From positions 38,370 to 102,369 of the forward strand of contig NZ_FWFX01000015.1 of the NCBI RefSeq assembly GCF_900172335.1: 64,000 bases of DNA, written 5' to 3'. The notes under the pieces are model-generated. The model was not told where the DNA came from. It ran no database searches and worked only from the letters and a program-made list of their open reading frames with translations. Each line of letters starts with the position of its first letter. Position 1 is the stretch's first letter. This DNA comes from Roseovarius albus. GTDB lineage: Bacteria > Pseudomonadota > Alphaproteobacteria > Rhodobacterales > Rhodobacteraceae. Of this stretch, positions 19,058-28,908 are shown piece by piece. The translations under genes and the position numbers were made by a program.

Positions 19058-20437
19058 TCAGAGCTTATAACGCAAAGACAGCCGACGCGAGCCGCGCATG
19101 ACATCAAGCCGCAGATAGTCCCGCGCCTTGCGCATCAATGTAGCAGCCATATCGCTATTCAGGATTGGCCGCCCGTTTACCTCAGCGATCACATCCCCCC
19201 GGCGCATGCCCAGGCGCGCGCCAACTGGGCCCGGATCTTCTACAATCGCCCCTTCGGACATCAGTGGCAGATTATATTCTGCAATAACTGCGGGATTAAT
19301 TGTGGATAGGACCAACTCCGGCACAGGAGATTTACGCCCAGTTGTTATGGTGCCTCGGTCAGGCGTTTCTGGTGCCGCCATCAGGGCAACAGCGATCTCT
19401 TCGCTCTGCCCGTCCCGGATACGAGTGACCAGAGATTCCTTGCCAATACCTGCAACCGACATGCGATAGATCATCTCAGCCGGGGTGTTGACCGTATAGC
19501 CATCCACAGCGGCGATGATATCGCCTGCTTCGAACCCGGCTTCCCGGAAAGGGCTTTGCCTATGCAGTTGCGACAAGATCAGACCACCGGGGCGCTCCAA
19601 TCCCAACCCATCGGCCACATCTGACGTCACCGGCTGGCCGGTTGCACCTGCCCACGGACGTTGAAAACTCTCGCGCCCATCGCGCATCTGATCCAGAAAC
19701 TGTGCGACCAAGGCCGAAGGAATGGCGAAGCCAATGCCGTTGGAGCCACCAGAGCGGGACAGAATTGAGGTATTGATTCCAATAAGATGGCCGCTGATAT
19801 CAACCAAGGCACCGCCAGAATTCCCCGGATTGATTGGCGCGTCAGTTTGGATGAAATAACCCCGGCTATTCCCCGTGGCCGTGCCTGATCGCGCAAGGCC
19901 AGACACGATGCCACTGCTGACGGTTTGCCCAACCCCAAAGGGATTTCCGATTGCCAAAACCAGCTCGCCGACCTCCACTTCATCCGAGTTCCGCAGTTCG
20001 AGATACGGCAGGTCACTTGCGTCTTTCAACCTCAAGATAGCCAGATCGCTTTCCTGATCGCCTAGTAAAACCTCGGCGTCATATTCGCGACCATCTTGGG
20101 AGATAACACGGATCTCTGAGGCCATACCGACGACATGATAATTCGACACGACGATCCCGTCGTCGGTCAGGATCACTCCGGAACCTAAAGAGTTTTCAAT
20201 CCGTGGGCGCGGGTCACCGAAGCCTTTGAAAAAATGCTCAAAAAACGGGTCACCCTGAAACGGGCTGCGGCGGCCCTGATGGATGATGCGTGCGTAGATG
20301 TTCACAACGGCTGGGGCTGCTTGTTTGACCACAGGGACAAAGCTCAGGCTGACCTCAGCCTGCGATTTAGGCACCTGTGTTTCAGCCAAAGCTGGTGGCG
20401 TCAAAAGCAGGGTTAGCAAAACACAAAGTCGCAGCAT
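19058..20437 (-). CDS. degQ: DegP/DegQ-type periplasmic serine protease
   Basis: 459 aa. An N-terminal signal peptide (MLRLCVLLTLLLTPPALA) sends it to the periplasm, where this family degrades misfolded envelope proteins. The catalytic triad is intact: H101 (SNYHVV), D131 (SDLAIL), S207 (NPGNSGGAL). Two PDZ domains follow at about 260-345 and 370-459. AGAGG sits 5 nt before the ATG. Shorter than E. coli DegP, closer to DegQ. Operon with rarA. Confidence 0.95.
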   Translation of the reverse strand: MLRLCVLLTLLLTPPALAETQVPKSQAEVSLSFVPVVKQAAPAVVNIYARIIHQGRRSPFQGDPFFEHFFKGFGDPRPRIENSLGSGVILTDDGIVVSNYHVVGMASEIRVISQDGREYDAEVLLGDQESDLAILRLKDASDLPYLELRNSDEVEVGELVLAIGNPFGVGQTVSSGIVSGLARSGTATGNSRGYFIQTDAPINPGNSGGALVDISGHLIGINTSILSRSGGSNGIGFAIPSALVAQFLDQMRDGRESFQRPWAGATGQPVTSDVADGLGLERPGGLILSQLHRQSPFREAGFEAGDIIAAVDGYTVNTPAEMIYRMSVAGIGKESLVTRIRDGQSEEIAVALMAAPETPDRGTITTGRKSPVPELVLSTINPAVIAEYNLPLMSEGAIVEDPGPVGARLGMRRGDVIAEVNGRPILNSDMAATLMRKARDYLRLDVMRGSRRLSLRYKL

Positions 20438-20505
20438 CAGAGCCTCTTAATTCTATGAAAGAAGATATGAAATCAGCAGGCAAAAGATACAAGGGCCGTG
20501 CCGGT

Positions 20506-20534
20506 AAAAGAAAACCCCCGCCAAAAGGCAGGGG
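20506..20534 (-). terminator. Intrinsic terminator after rplQ
   Basis: On the minus strand CCCCTGCC-TTTT-GGCGGGGG (20515-20534) is followed by TTTTCTTTT. A strong terminator ending the secY-to-rplQ transcript, 31 nt beyond the rplQ stop. Confidence 0.85.
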
Positions 20535-20564
20535 CTCAATCCTCAACCGAAGTCGAATATTCTT

Positions 20565-20984
20565 TTATTCTTCAGCAGCTTCTTCTGCTGCAACGCGGGC
20601 TTTGTCAGCTGCGCCTTTGGCATCAACGTCGCGGTCAACGAATTCGATGATCGCCATTGGGGCCATATCACCATAGCGGAAGCCAGCTTTCAGGACGCGG
20701 ACATAGCCACCCTGACGCTCAGCATAGCGTGGGCCCAGAACATCAAACAGTTTGCTAACGTATTGATCTTCTTTCAACTGCGCTGCGGCCTGACGGCGCG
20801 CGTGCAGGTCACCGCGCTTGCCCAGCGTGATCAGCTTTTCAATGATCGGGCGCAGTTCTTTTGCCTTTGGCAGAGTTGTTTTGATTTGCTCATGTTCGAT
20901 GAGCGAGCCAGCCATGTTGGCCCACAGAGCCTTGCGGTGTTCGTGGGTACGGTTCAGGCGGCGGTAGCCTCGTGCGTGACGCAT
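20565..20984 (-). CDS. rplQ: 50S ribosomal protein L17
   Basis: 139 aa starting at [17 protein letters not shown], the invariant L17 N-terminus; AGGAGA precedes this ATG. The longer frame from 21038 is not coding. The C-terminus is a short acidic, alanine-rich extension ([10 protein letters not shown]) beyond the core of the E. coli protein. Last gene of the alpha operon, 153 nt after rpoA. Confidence 0.98.
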   Translation of the reverse strand: MRHARGYRRLNRTHEHRKALWANMAGSLIEHEQIKTTLPKAKELRPIIEKLITLGKRGDLHARRQAAAQLKEDQYVSKLFDVLGPRYAERQGGYVRVLKAGFRYGDMAPMAIIEFVDRDVDAKGAADKARVAAEEAAEE

Positions 20985-21045
20985 TTTAAGTCTCCTAACT
21001 TCATTTTGCTTTGTCTGGCCAGCGATGCGTGTCGCCAACTCTCCT

Positions 21046-21116
21046 TAGGGCGGGTTTGCCCAATCTGTCCCCGGCATTCCGGGCATTTTGCATAAGGCGG
21101 AGACCTCCCCGCCCTA
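21046..21116 (-). repeat. Structured inverted-repeat element between rpoA and rplQ
   Basis: TAGGGCGGG (21046-21054) pairs with CCCGCCCTA (21108-21116); inside, CCCGG-catt-CCGGG (21070-21083) forms a second hairpin. The outer arms are of the REP-like type (T/GAGGGCGGG...CCCGCCCTA) I associate with alphaproteobacterial intergenic repeats. In this position it could stabilise the rpoA mRNA or tune rplQ. Only one copy is seen in the window. Confidence 0.55.
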
Positions 21117-21137
21117 CGCGCATTCTTTGCTCTGGCT

Positions 21138-22154
21138 TTAGAACGCGTCTTCGAACTTTTTCGCCAGATCTTCGATGTTGTCGGGCGGCCAATCCTCGAC
21201 ATCCATGCCAAGGTGCAGACCCATACCGGACAGCACTTCTTTGATCTCGTTGAGCGACTTGCGGCCAAAGTTTGGCGTGCGCAGCATTTCTGCTTCGGTC
21301 TTCTGAATGAGATCGCCGATGTAAACGATGTTATCGTTCTTGAGGCAGTTGGCCGAACGAACGGACAGTTCCAGTTCGTCCACTTTCTTGAGCAGAAGTG
21401 GGTTGAACTCGAGACCATCGTCTTCGTCCTGACGACCGGCGGCTTCTGGTTCATCAAAGTTGACGAAGATCGATAGCTGATCCTGCAGAATGCGCGCAGC
21501 GAATGCCACAGCATCGTCAGGTGTCAGTGAACCGTCTGTTTCAACTTTCATGGTCAGCTTGTCATAGTCCAGAACCTGACCTTCACGGGTTGGCTGAACG
21601 TCATAGCTGACGCGCACAACAGGTGAATAGATCGCATCAACCGGAATCAGGCCGATTGGCGCATCTTCTGGTTTGTTCTTGTCGGCAGCGACATAGCCTT
21701 TACCAGTGTTGACAGTCAGTTCCATGAACAGATCCGCGCCGTCATCAAGGTGACAGATCACGTGCTCTTTGTTCAGGATCTCGATGCCAGCACTGTCAGT
21801 GATATCAGCAGCCGTGACAACACCTGGACCTTTGGCAGTGATCGACAGGCGCTTTGGCCCTTCGACTTCCATGCGCAGGGCAACGCCCTTGAGGTTCAGA
21901 ACCATGTCGGTGACGTCTTCACGTACACCAGCCACGGATGAGAATTCATGCAGAACGTTGTCGATCTGAATGCTGGTGATCGCCGCGCCTTGCAGCGACG
22001 ACAACAAAACGCGGCGCAGCGCGTTGCCCAGTGTCAGACCAAAACCGCGTTCCAGCGGCTCTGCCGTGACAACCGCCTGACGCAGCGGGTCATTGCCCGG
22101 CTTAACGTCCAGCTGTGTCGGCTTGATCAGTTCTGCCCAGTTCTTATGGATCAT
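21138..22154 (-). CDS. rpoA: RNA polymerase alpha subunit
   Basis: 338 aa, usual for alphaproteobacteria. The N-terminal dimerisation domain contains [22 protein letters not shown]; the C-terminal domain (~260-338) has the [19 protein letters not shown] and [24 protein letters not shown]/activator-binding helices. Fourth gene of the alpha operon after rpsK. Confidence 0.99.
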   Translation of the reverse strand: MIHKNWAELIKPTQLDVKPGNDPLRQAVVTAEPLERGFGLTLGNALRRVLLSSLQGAAITSIQIDNVLHEFSSVAGVREDVTDMVLNLKGVALRMEVEGPKRLSITAKGPGVVTAADITDSAGIEILNKEHVICHLDDGADLFMELTVNTGKGYVAADKNKPEDAPIGLIPVDAIYSPVVRVSYDVQPTREGQVLDYDKLTMKVETDGSLTPDDAVAFAARILQDQLSIFVNFDEPEAAGRQDEDDGLEFNPLLLKKVDELELSVRSANCLKNDNIVYIGDLIQKTEAEMLRTPNFGRKSLNEIKEVLSGMGLHLGMDVEDWPPDNIEDLAKKFEDAF

Positions 22155-22225
22155 GCTGTCCCTCCATTCCTGTTCTCGGCCCGATGTCCAAAGGCCGAAA
22201 ACGCCCGAGGTTTAAAATTGACGGA

Positions 22226-22255
22226 ATGGGACCGTGAAAAATCACACGGCCCCAT
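22226..22255 (-). terminator. Hairpin between rpsK and rpoA
   Basis: ATGGGACCGTG (22226-22236) pairs with CACGGCCCCAT (22245-22255) with one A-C mismatch. Only a weak U-rich stretch follows on the minus strand. It may reduce or process the transcript between rpsK and rpoA. Confidence 0.4.
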
Positions 22256-22271
22256 CCAAAATAAATGCGGA

Positions 22272-22661
22272 TTAAACCCGACGGCGCTTAGGTGGGCGGC
22301 AGCCGTTGTGTGCAATCGGTGTTACGTCACGGATTGATGTGATGTTGAAACCAACCGCGGCCAGAGCGCGCAGCGCCGATTCACGACCCGAACCTGGGCC
22401 CTGAACTTCGACTTCGAGGGTTTTCATACCGTGATCCTGCGCCTTGCGGCCTGCGTCTTCGGCAGCCATCTGAGCGGCATAAGGTGTCGACTTACGCGAC
22501 CCTTTGAAGCCCATGGTGCCCGCGGACGACCATGCGATGGCGTTGCCCTGAACGTCTGAGATCAGGATTTTGGTGTTGTTGAAAGAAGAGTTCACGTGAG
22601 CAACGCCTGTGGCGATGTTCTTGGAGACCTTCTTTTTGGTGCGTTTGGTATCGCGTGCCAT
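22272..22661 (-). CDS. rpsK: 30S ribosomal protein S11
   Basis: 129 aa ending in [13 protein letters not shown], the conserved S11 tail. Sits in the standard rpsM-rpsK-rpoA-rplQ order, 14 nt after rpsM. Binds 16S rRNA in the platform. Confidence 0.99.
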   Translation of the reverse strand: MARDTKRTKKKVSKNIATGVAHVNSSFNNTKILISDVQGNAIAWSSAGTMGFKGSRKSTPYAAQMAAEDAGRKAQDHGMKTLEVEVQGPGSGRESALRALAAVGFNITSIRDVTPIAHNGCRPPKRRRV

Positions 22662-22675
22662 TGATCAGCCCTCCC

Positions 22676-23044
22676 TTATTTCTTCTTACCAGCAATGGCC
22701 TTTGCAGGGCCTTTGCGTGTGCGTGCGTTGGTGTGTGTACGCTGACCGCGAACCGGCAGGTTACGACGGTGACGCAGGCCACGGTAGCAACCAAGGTCCA
22801 TCAGACGCTTGATGTTCATCTGAACTTCGCGGCGCAGATCGCCTTCGACGTTGTAGTTGGCGTCGATGTGTTCGCGCACGGCCAGAACTTCAGAGTCGCT
22901 CAGCTCGTTTACACGACGGGATGAGTCGATGTTTACGGCTTCGCAGATGGCTTTGGCCGAAGTGTGACCAATACCAGTGATATATGTCAGGGCGATCGGG
23001 ACCCGCTTGTGGGTCGGGATGTTAACGCCGGCGATACGTGCCAA
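22676..23044 (-). CDS. rpsM: 30S ribosomal protein S13
   Basis: 122 aa beginning [15 protein letters not shown], with the C-terminal [15 protein letters not shown] basic tail that reaches the tRNA sites. It has its own ~200-nt upstream region (23045-23252), so an alpha-operon promoter there is likely. Confidence 0.99.
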   Translation of the reverse strand: MARIAGVNIPTHKRVPIALTYITGIGHTSAKAICEAVNIDSSRRVNELSDSEVLAVREHIDANYNVEGDLRREVQMNIKRLMDLGCYRGLRHRRNLPVRGQRTHTNARTRKGPAKAIAGKKK

Positions 23045-23252
23045 GTGTCATTTTCCTTTTGCGTTGCGGGTCCGTAGCTCCAGACCCTTTTTTCACAACG
23101 TAAGCCCGAAGCGATCAAGCATCGGGCCGCAGCTGAATTCAGGTAATCGATTCGCGCCGGGGGCGACCCGGTTAAAGAATCGTATCTCTAACGAGATGGT
23201 GGTCCATAGGAGGAATTGAGGGGAGCGTCAAGGCTAAACGAAAAACGGCCAT

Positions 23253-23495
23253 TTATCCGGGTTCTGGGATGCGTCGCAAAGGTACTTTTTCTTCTACCAA
23301 TGTGGTCCCATCAAAGAACACTAAAGCACCGTTTTCCTGCTGGATCATAATTCCTAGATAGTCGGCTTGTGGCCATTCCTGCTCTGGAAAGTTGTCGGAC
23401 CACTCCCCAACCACTGAATTGAAAACGACGGCACCTATAATGCCGTCGTCTACATCCAAGCAATCACCTACCCGAATTTCATTCAAGGCAGTCAT
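23253..23495 (-). CDS. Small acidic hypothetical protein coupled to adk
   Basis: 80 aa, acidic, no membrane segment and no motif I recognise; Val/Ile/Asp pattern (RVGDCLDVDDGIIGAVVFNS) suggests a small beta-rich domain. Its ATG is 5 nt after the adk stop, so it is co-transcribed with secY-adk. It interrupts the usual adk-rpsM junction. Codon use looks like its neighbours. Confidence 0.65.
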   Translation of the reverse strand: MTALNEIRVGDCLDVDDGIIGAVVFNSVVGEWSDNFPEQEWPQADYLGIMIQQENGALVFFDGTTLVEEKVPLRRIPEPG

Positions 23496-23500
23496 TTCTT

Positions 23501-24142
23501 TTAGCCTAAAGCGCCCGCAATCGATGCTTTAACTTCGTTGATTTCGCCCAAGCCATTGACCGATTGCAACATGCCTTTGGCATAGTAGTAGCCCAGCAGT
23601 GGCGAGGTCTTTTTGTAGTATTCCATCAGACGGTTTTTGAGGCTGTCTTCGTTATCGTCAGCGCGGCGCTTCACCTCGGTGGAGCCACAGTTTTCGCATT
23701 TTCCGTCTGCGGGCCATGGTTTGGTGATGTCGTTGTAGACATTGCCACAGCCGCCACAGGTGGAACGGGCAGTGATACGGCTGACCAACGCATTGTCATC
23801 AACCTGCATCTCAACCACGGCATCAAGGCTTTCGCCGCACTCTTCAAGCAACGCCGCCAACGCGTCGGCCTGTGGCAATGTGCGGGGGAAGCCATCAAAG
23901 ATGAAGCCCCCACCCTTTTCGCCTTGCAGCTTTTCGCGGATCAGGCCGATCACGATTTCATCGGTGACCAGATCGCCACGCGCCATAACATCGGCAACAA
24001 TTTTGCCCATCTCGGTCCCGCTATCTTTGGCCTCTCGTAACATGTCCCCGGTGGAAAGTTGGGTCATGTTACGGTCTTCGACCAAAATATGTGCTTGTGT
24101 GCCTTTACCGGCACCCGGTGGTCCGAGAAGAATGATGTTCAT
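23501..24142 (-). CDS. adk: Adenylate kinase
   Basis: 213 aa. Catalyses ATP + AMP to 2 ADP. P-loop GPPGAGKGT (7-15), GFPRTLPQA in the core, and a LID with four cysteines (CGGCG ... CENCG) that suggest a structural zinc, as in Gram-positive and many alphaproteobacterial enzymes. The start overlaps the secY stop by 4 nt. Confidence 0.98.
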   Translation of the reverse strand: MNIILLGPPGAGKGTQAHILVEDRNMTQLSTGDMLREAKDSGTEMGKIVADVMARGDLVTDEIVIGLIREKLQGEKGGGFIFDGFPRTLPQADALAALLEECGESLDAVVEMQVDDNALVSRITARSTCGGCGNVYNDITKPWPADGKCENCGSTEVKRRADDNEDSLKNRLMEYYKKTSPLLGYYYAKGMLQSVNGLGEINEVKASIAGALG

Positions 24143-25503
24143 CGACGAGTGGCTCCCTTTCTGCGAGCGCGCTTTTTACCTTTGCCGCTCAATTGTGATT
24201 TTTCGATCAGCCCTTCGTATTGATGCGCCAGAAGGTGTGATTGAACCTGCTGGATCGTATCCATTGTGACCGAAACCACAATCAGAACTGACGTGCCGCC
24301 AAAATAGAACGGAATCTGGAATTGGCTACGCATAATTTCAGGCAAGAGACAAACTGCCGCAAGGTAGCCGGCACCGATGACCAGAACGCGGTTGACCACA
24401 TACTCAAGGTATTCAGAGGTTTTCTTGCCTGGGCGGATGCCGGGGATAAAGCCATTTTGGTTCTTCAGATTGTCCGCAACATCATCGGGTTTGAACGCCA
24501 CGTTGAAGGTGTAGAAATAGGCAAAGAACACGATCATCAGCGTGAAGAACGCCAGATAGAGAGGCTGGCCGGGGCCGAAATAGGCCAGAACAACCGACAT
24601 AACGCCGCCGGTCTGGTTGCCCGAGAAAGTACTGACGGTGATCGGCAAGAGCAGCAGCGAGCTGGCAAAGATCGCCGGGATCACGCCCGCTGGGTTCACT
24701 TTGACTGGCAGATGGCTGGAGCCGCCGTCGTAGACTTTCATACCCACCTGACGGCGGGGGTATTGAATGTGGATCTTGCGCAGGCTGCGTTCCATGAACA
24801 CAACAAAGGCAAAGACCGCGATGATCATCACCAGAACGCTGACGATCACGGCAGGGCTGATTGCGCCTGAGCGGCCAGAGGCAAGGAATTGCGCCAGCGC
24901 TGCGGGTACCTCGGCAATGATGCCGACGAAAATGATTAATGAAATGCCGTTGCCGATGCCGCGTGCAGTGATTTGCTCACCCAGCCACATCAGGAACATG
25001 GTGCCGCCGACCAGTGTGATCATGCAGCTGGCAATAAAGAAGAAGCCCGGATTGGTGACCAGATCACCCGACTGCATGCTGACAGCCAGACCATAAGATT
25101 GCAGCGTCGCCAGACCAACCGTGCCGAAACGGGTGTATTGGTTGATCTTCTTGCGGCCCTGCTCGCCTTCTTTCTTGAGCTGTTCCAGCGCAGGAACCAT
25201 GGCGGTGAGCAGCTGAATGATGATCGATGCCGAGATATAAGGCATGATGCCCAGCGCAAAGATCCCCATGCGGCCCAAGGCTCCACCGGTGAACATCGAC
25301 AAGATGCCGCCAATGCCGGTTGCCGCCTCTTCCATGAATTCACGCAGCGCCTGGCCATCGATGCCCGGCACAGGAATGTAGGTGCCCAGACGATAGATGA
25401 TCAAAACGATCAGGGTGAAAACAATGCGTTTGCGAAGATCAGTTGCTTTGCCAAGCGCGGACCAGCTGGTGTTGGCCGCCATTTGTTCTGCTGCAGATAC
25501 CAT
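24139..25503 (-). CDS. secY: Protein translocase subunit SecY
   Basis: 454 aa with ten predicted transmembrane helices. Central channel of the Sec translocon with SecE and SecG. Typical segments: [12 protein letters not shown] after helix 1, [11 protein letters not shown], and the [12 protein letters not shown] loop. Normal place after rplO, but 112 nt and a strong hairpin separate it from rplO. Confidence 0.98.
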   Translation of the reverse strand: MVSAAEQMAANTSWSALGKATDLRKRIVFTLIVLIIYRLGTYIPVPGIDGQALREFMEEAATGIGGILSMFTGGALGRMGIFALGIMPYISASIIIQLLTAMVPALEQLKKEGEQGRKKINQYTRFGTVGLATLQSYGLAVSMQSGDLVTNPGFFFIASCMITLVGGTMFLMWLGEQITARGIGNGISLIIFVGIIAEVPAALAQFLASGRSGAISPAVIVSVLVMIIAVFAFVVFMERSLRKIHIQYPRRQVGMKVYDGGSSHLPVKVNPAGVIPAIFASSLLLLPITVSTFSGNQTGGVMSVVLAYFGPGQPLYLAFFTLMIVFFAYFYTFNVAFKPDDVADNLKNQNGFIPGIRPGKKTSEYLEYVVNRVLVIGAGYLAAVCLLPEIMRSQFQIPFYFGGTSVLIVVSVTMDTIQQVQSHLLAHQYEGLIEKSQLSGKGKKRARRKGATRR

Positions 25504-25524
25504 GAAGAGGTCTCTTTCATAATC

Positions 25525-25564
25525 AAACGCCGCCTAAGGTCGTTTTCCGACCCAGGCGGCGTTT
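25525..25564 (-). terminator. Long hairpin between rplO and secY
   Basis: AAACGCCGCCT (25525-25535) pairs perfectly with AGGCGGCGTTT (25554-25564); within the loop GGTCG (25538-25542) pairs with CGACC (25548-25552). A second hairpin AGCGGCG-cgca-CGCCGCT lies at 25589-25606. Together they look like an intrinsic terminator or attenuator placed between rplO and secY. Confidence 0.6.
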
Positions 25565-25615
25565 TAAGGAAAACTTGAGGTTTATCTAAGCGGCGCGCAC
25601 GCCGCTCACAAGTTT

Positions 25616-26089
25616 TTATTCGGCCGCCTGCGCGGTTGTGACTTTCAGTGAGCCACCCGCTTTTTCAACTGCTTCAACAGCTGACTTCGACGCGCCGGTC
25701 ACTTCGATGTTCAGTTTCGATGTCACTTCGCCTTTGGCCAGAACGCGCACACCGTCCAGCTTGCGACGGATCAGGCCGCTATCCAACAGCGCATCTTCGG
25801 TGATGGCCGCTTTGGCGTCGATTTTCTTGGCGTCGATGAATTTCTGGATCAGGCCCAGGTTCACAACAGCGTACTGCTTGCGGTTTGGCTTGTTGAAGCC
25901 ACGCTTTGGCAAACGTTGGTATAATGGCATTTGGCCGCCTTCGTATCCACCGATGGATACACCCGAGCGGGATTTCTGACCTTTGATACCACGGCCAGCG
26001 GTTTTACCTGTGCCGGAGCCGGGACCACGGCCAACGCGCTTGCGTTTTTTTGTTGCGCCAGGATTGTCGCGCAGTTCATTGAGTTTCAT
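25616..26089 (-). CDS. rplO: 50S ribosomal protein L15
   Basis: 157 aa from [22 protein letters not shown], the standard L15 start; the frame upstream to 26218 is not coding. Binds 23S rRNA. The usual upstream partner rpmD is 19 kb away at 45149, so rplO must have its own promoter in 26090-26267. Confidence 0.98.
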   Translation of the reverse strand: MKLNELRDNPGATKKRKRVGRGPGSGTGKTAGRGIKGQKSRSGVSIGGYEGGQMPLYQRLPKRGFNKPNRKQYAVVNLGLIQKFIDAKKIDAKAAITEDALLDSGLIRRKLDGVRVLAKGEVTSKLNIEVTGASKSAVEAVEKAGGSLKVTTAQAAE

Positions 26090-26267
26090 ATCGCTTCTCC
26101 TTTGCCGGATATGCCCCCGAAGCGTGATGGGCAAACGCGGCGTTTCTAGATTAAAGGTGTGTAGCCCGGCGGGCCACCGGGCGCGTATAGACGGGATAAG
26201 ACGAACGATCAAGACCAAAGCTGATCAATTAAGCAGTGCAGATTTATATAAAGCGCTTAGCCGCGAA

Positions 26268-26651
26268 TTACTCGGATACGGCGTAGCTTCCATCTTCGTC
26301 GTGAACCTCGTCGCCGGTCAGCGCCGGAGTGAAGACGCAAACCAAGCGCATGTCTGTCTTGGCACGCAGGATATGCGCCTCGTGATTGTCCAACACGTAG
26401 ATCGAACCCGGCTTCAGAGGGAACACCTCACCGGTTGCAACGTTCTCAACCTCGCCCTCCCCCTGAAAGCAGTAGTTTGATTCGAGGTGGTTTTTGTAAT
26501 GCAAATGCTGCTCGCTACCAGCTTTGATAAATGTGTCATGCAGGGAATAACCAAGCCCGTCCGATGCGAGCAAGATCCGGCGGCTTTCAAAGGCGTCGCC
26601 CGTGATATGGGCGCTGGTGCCCAGAATCTGCGATAGGTGTTTTACAATCAT
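26268..26651 (-). CDS. ectC: Solitary ectoine synthase
   Basis: 127 aa cupin-fold enzyme that closes N-gamma-acetyl-diaminobutyrate to ectoine. The family sequence is clear: MIVKHLSQILGT start, HYKNHLESNYCFQGEGEVE, PLKPGSIYVLDNHEAHILRA, MRLVCVFTPALTGDEVHDEDG end. ATG at 26651 matches the family start; a longer start at 26666 would add 5 residues. ectA and ectB are not near it. Orphan ectC genes are known in non-producers that take up precursors or use the enzyme otherwise. Confidence 0.9.
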   Translation of the reverse strand: MIVKHLSQILGTSAHITGDAFESRRILLASDGLGYSLHDTFIKAGSEQHLHYKNHLESNYCFQGEGEVENVATGEVFPLKPGSIYVLDNHEAHILRAKTDMRLVCVFTPALTGDEVHDEDGSYAVSE

Positions 26652-26873
26652 CGTGCGCTGCCTCATTGACCCGTGGGGCCATCAGTAAACATTCTGTAAA
26701 AACTTGAACACTCTACCGACTTCAAGTGTCAAGGGCCGCTTCGCGGACAAACCAGCCGGTCTCGTGCAAAATTGCAATGGCAGCATTCGCTGGTGAGATG
26801 TGACGTCAACCTCGTATCTGGATTAAATCCGTCTTTTTGGCTAACCTATCAATTGAGTTAGGGAGGTTGAGCA

Positions 26874-28754
26874 TTGGAACGACGCCTCACGGCGATAATT
26901 GCTGCAGACGTAGTAGGCTACAGCCGCCTCATTCGGGAGAATGAAGTAGGCACTCTGGAGTCCATTAAGGCACATCGCGAAGATCTGATAGAACCTATCG
27001 TTTCAGCCCGAAAAGGGCGCATCGTCAAATTGATGGGCGATGGCCTGCTGATCGAATTTGCCAGCGCCGTTGAAGCGGTGCAATGCGCGATAGAGTTTCA
27101 ACATTTCATAGGGTTGAAAAACAAGGATGTCCTGGAAAAGGACCAGATACACTACCGAATTGGGATCAACGTCGGTGACATCGTCGTGGAGAACGATGAC
27201 ATTTACGGGGACGGTGTAAACGTCGCGTCGCGCCTGGAAGGTTTGGCTGTGCCTGATGGCATCTATATGGCGGCCAGCGTATATGATCAGGTAAAAGACA
27301 AACTCGACCTCAACATCAAAGACCTCGGGCTGCATGAGGTCAAGAACATCGCAGAACCTATAAATGTTTTCAGCCTGTTGCTTGATGACAAAGCAATGGC
27401 ACTCGTTTCTCCTATTCCCCAACCCGTGGCGCCAGCACGTCGCTCACGGTTGGTCGCTATTGTGGTCGCGGTTGCGTTCGCGATCGGGGGAATGGTCTTG
27501 TGGCAGAGTTGGGACGATTCAAACCAATCATCCGATACGGCCGATCTCTCTACCGTCCCACTAACTGGCAAACCGTCTATTGCCGTATTGGCCTTCGACA
27601 ATTTGAACAGCGACCCGGAACATGATTACCTCAGCGACAGCTTCAGCGAGAACATCATCACTGCGCTTTCCCGATTTGTCGACTTCTTCGTAATCTCCCG
27701 CAATTCGTCATTTACCTACAAGGACCAACCCGTAAAGGTACAACAGGTGGCGAAGGAACTGGGTGTTCGCTATGTCGTCGAGGGCAGTGTCCAAATATTG
27801 GGGGACAAGTTGCGGGTCACAGCGCAATTGATCGACGCAACCAATGGCAAACATCTTTGGGCAGAAAGCTACGACCGCAACCTTGAGGACATTTTTGCTG
27901 TTCAAGACGAAGTCACGCGAACGATTGCTCTGACTCTCAACGAAAACATCGACCTGGCTGAGTATGACCGGCTAGAACACCAGCCCACAGACAACTTGAA
28001 TGCATACGAGCTTTTTAAGCGCGCGCAGGAACAGGCGTTCACATTCACGAAAGAAGGCAACATTCGTGCGATGGAGCTGAGCGAGAAAGCAATCGAACTC
28101 GACCCGAATTTTGCGAGCGCATACATCGAACTCGCCTGGGCCCATAACTTCGGCTATCGCTGGGGTTGGACTGAAATCACGTCGCGTGAAGAATCTTTGG
28201 GTCTCGCGTTTGAAATGGCTAGAAAGGCGATAAAACTGGAGCCATTCAATTTCAAAGCTCATCAGGTTCTGGCCAGTATTACAGTGCAAAGTGGAGATCT
28301 TGAGAAGGCCGCATCACTTTACGAGAAGGCAATATCTTTAAACCCGAACTCCGCTCAGGTACTTGCCGATTCCATTGATCCTCTGATCTACAGTGGAAGG
28401 GCGGATGAAGCCGTTGACCGGATGAGGGCTGCAATACGCCTCAATCCACATCATCCAGATTGGTATCTATGGAATCTGGGTTGGGCCCAGTACTTTGCAG
28501 AGGACTACAAAGGAGCACTCGCTTCGATTGAGAAAATGAACGGGGTCCCGGATCGCCTCAGACGTACCCTTGCTCCGATTTTACTCCGGTTAGGGCGTGA
28601 TGACGAAGCGCGCACGATGATGGGCGAGTTCCTAATAGACAATCCCGACTATGATATTGAAGAAGCGAAAGCTGCTCCGTTCACCGACAAAGAATTCCAA
28701 AACCGATGGTTAGACGATTTGCGAACATTGGGAGTTCCGGAAAACGCGTTTTAG
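26874..28754 (+). CDS. Class III adenylate/guanylate cyclase with TPR domain
   Basis: 626 aa, TTG start with GGGAGG about 8 nt upstream (26860-26866). Residues 1-~165 are a class III cyclase homology domain (ADVVGYSRLIRENE; GDGLLIEF; GDIVVENDDIYGDGVNVASRLE). A single transmembrane helix follows (~190-212), then a periplasm-facing region with the TolB/FlgO-like start IAVLAFDNLNSDPEHDYLSD (~235-370) and TPR repeats to the C-terminus (KAIELDPN, KAISLNPNSAQ, AAIRLNPHHPD). This architecture is frequent in alphaproteobacteria. Whether it makes cAMP or cGMP cannot be read from the sequence. It stands alone on the plus strand. Confidence 0.88.
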   Translation: MERRLTAIIAADVVGYSRLIRENEVGTLESIKAHREDLIEPIVSARKGRIVKLMGDGLLIEFASAVEAVQCAIEFQHFIGLKNKDVLEKDQIHYRIGINVGDIVVENDDIYGDGVNVASRLEGLAVPDGIYMAASVYDQVKDKLDLNIKDLGLHEVKNIAEPINVFSLLLDDKAMALVSPIPQPVAPARRSRLVAIVVAVAFAIGGMVLWQSWDDSNQSSDTADLSTVPLTGKPSIAVLAFDNLNSDPEHDYLSDSFSENIITALSRFVDFFVISRNSSFTYKDQPVKVQQVAKELGVRYVVEGSVQILGDKLRVTAQLIDATNGKHLWAESYDRNLEDIFAVQDEVTRTIALTLNENIDLAEYDRLEHQPTDNLNAYELFKRAQEQAFTFTKEGNIRAMELSEKAIELDPNFASAYIELAWAHNFGYRWGWTEITSREESLGLAFEMARKAIKLEPFNFKAHQVLASITVQSGDLEKAASLYEKAISLNPNSAQVLADSIDPLIYSGRADEAVDRMRAAIRLNPHHPDWYLWNLGWAQYFAEDYKGALASIEKMNGVPDRLRRTLAPILLRLGRDDEARTMMGEFLIDNPDYDIEEAKAAPFTDKEFQNRWLDDLRTLGVPENAF

Positions 28755-28908
28755 TGGTTTGGAGTTTCTCTCGTATAGCGGATAATGAAGCCAATAACAC
28801 ACACAGATGGTTTCGTGACAAACTCACTTTTTGGGCCCAAAATGAACCTCCAACGACCTAACGCTAAGTTGTCAAATACTTGGCAAAGCGTTGCAGAGGC
28901 AATTGATC

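Noticed and set aside
18325..19101. 258-codon plus-strand frame
   Set aside because: Antisense to rarA; low-complexity Ser/Arg product, no ribosome site.
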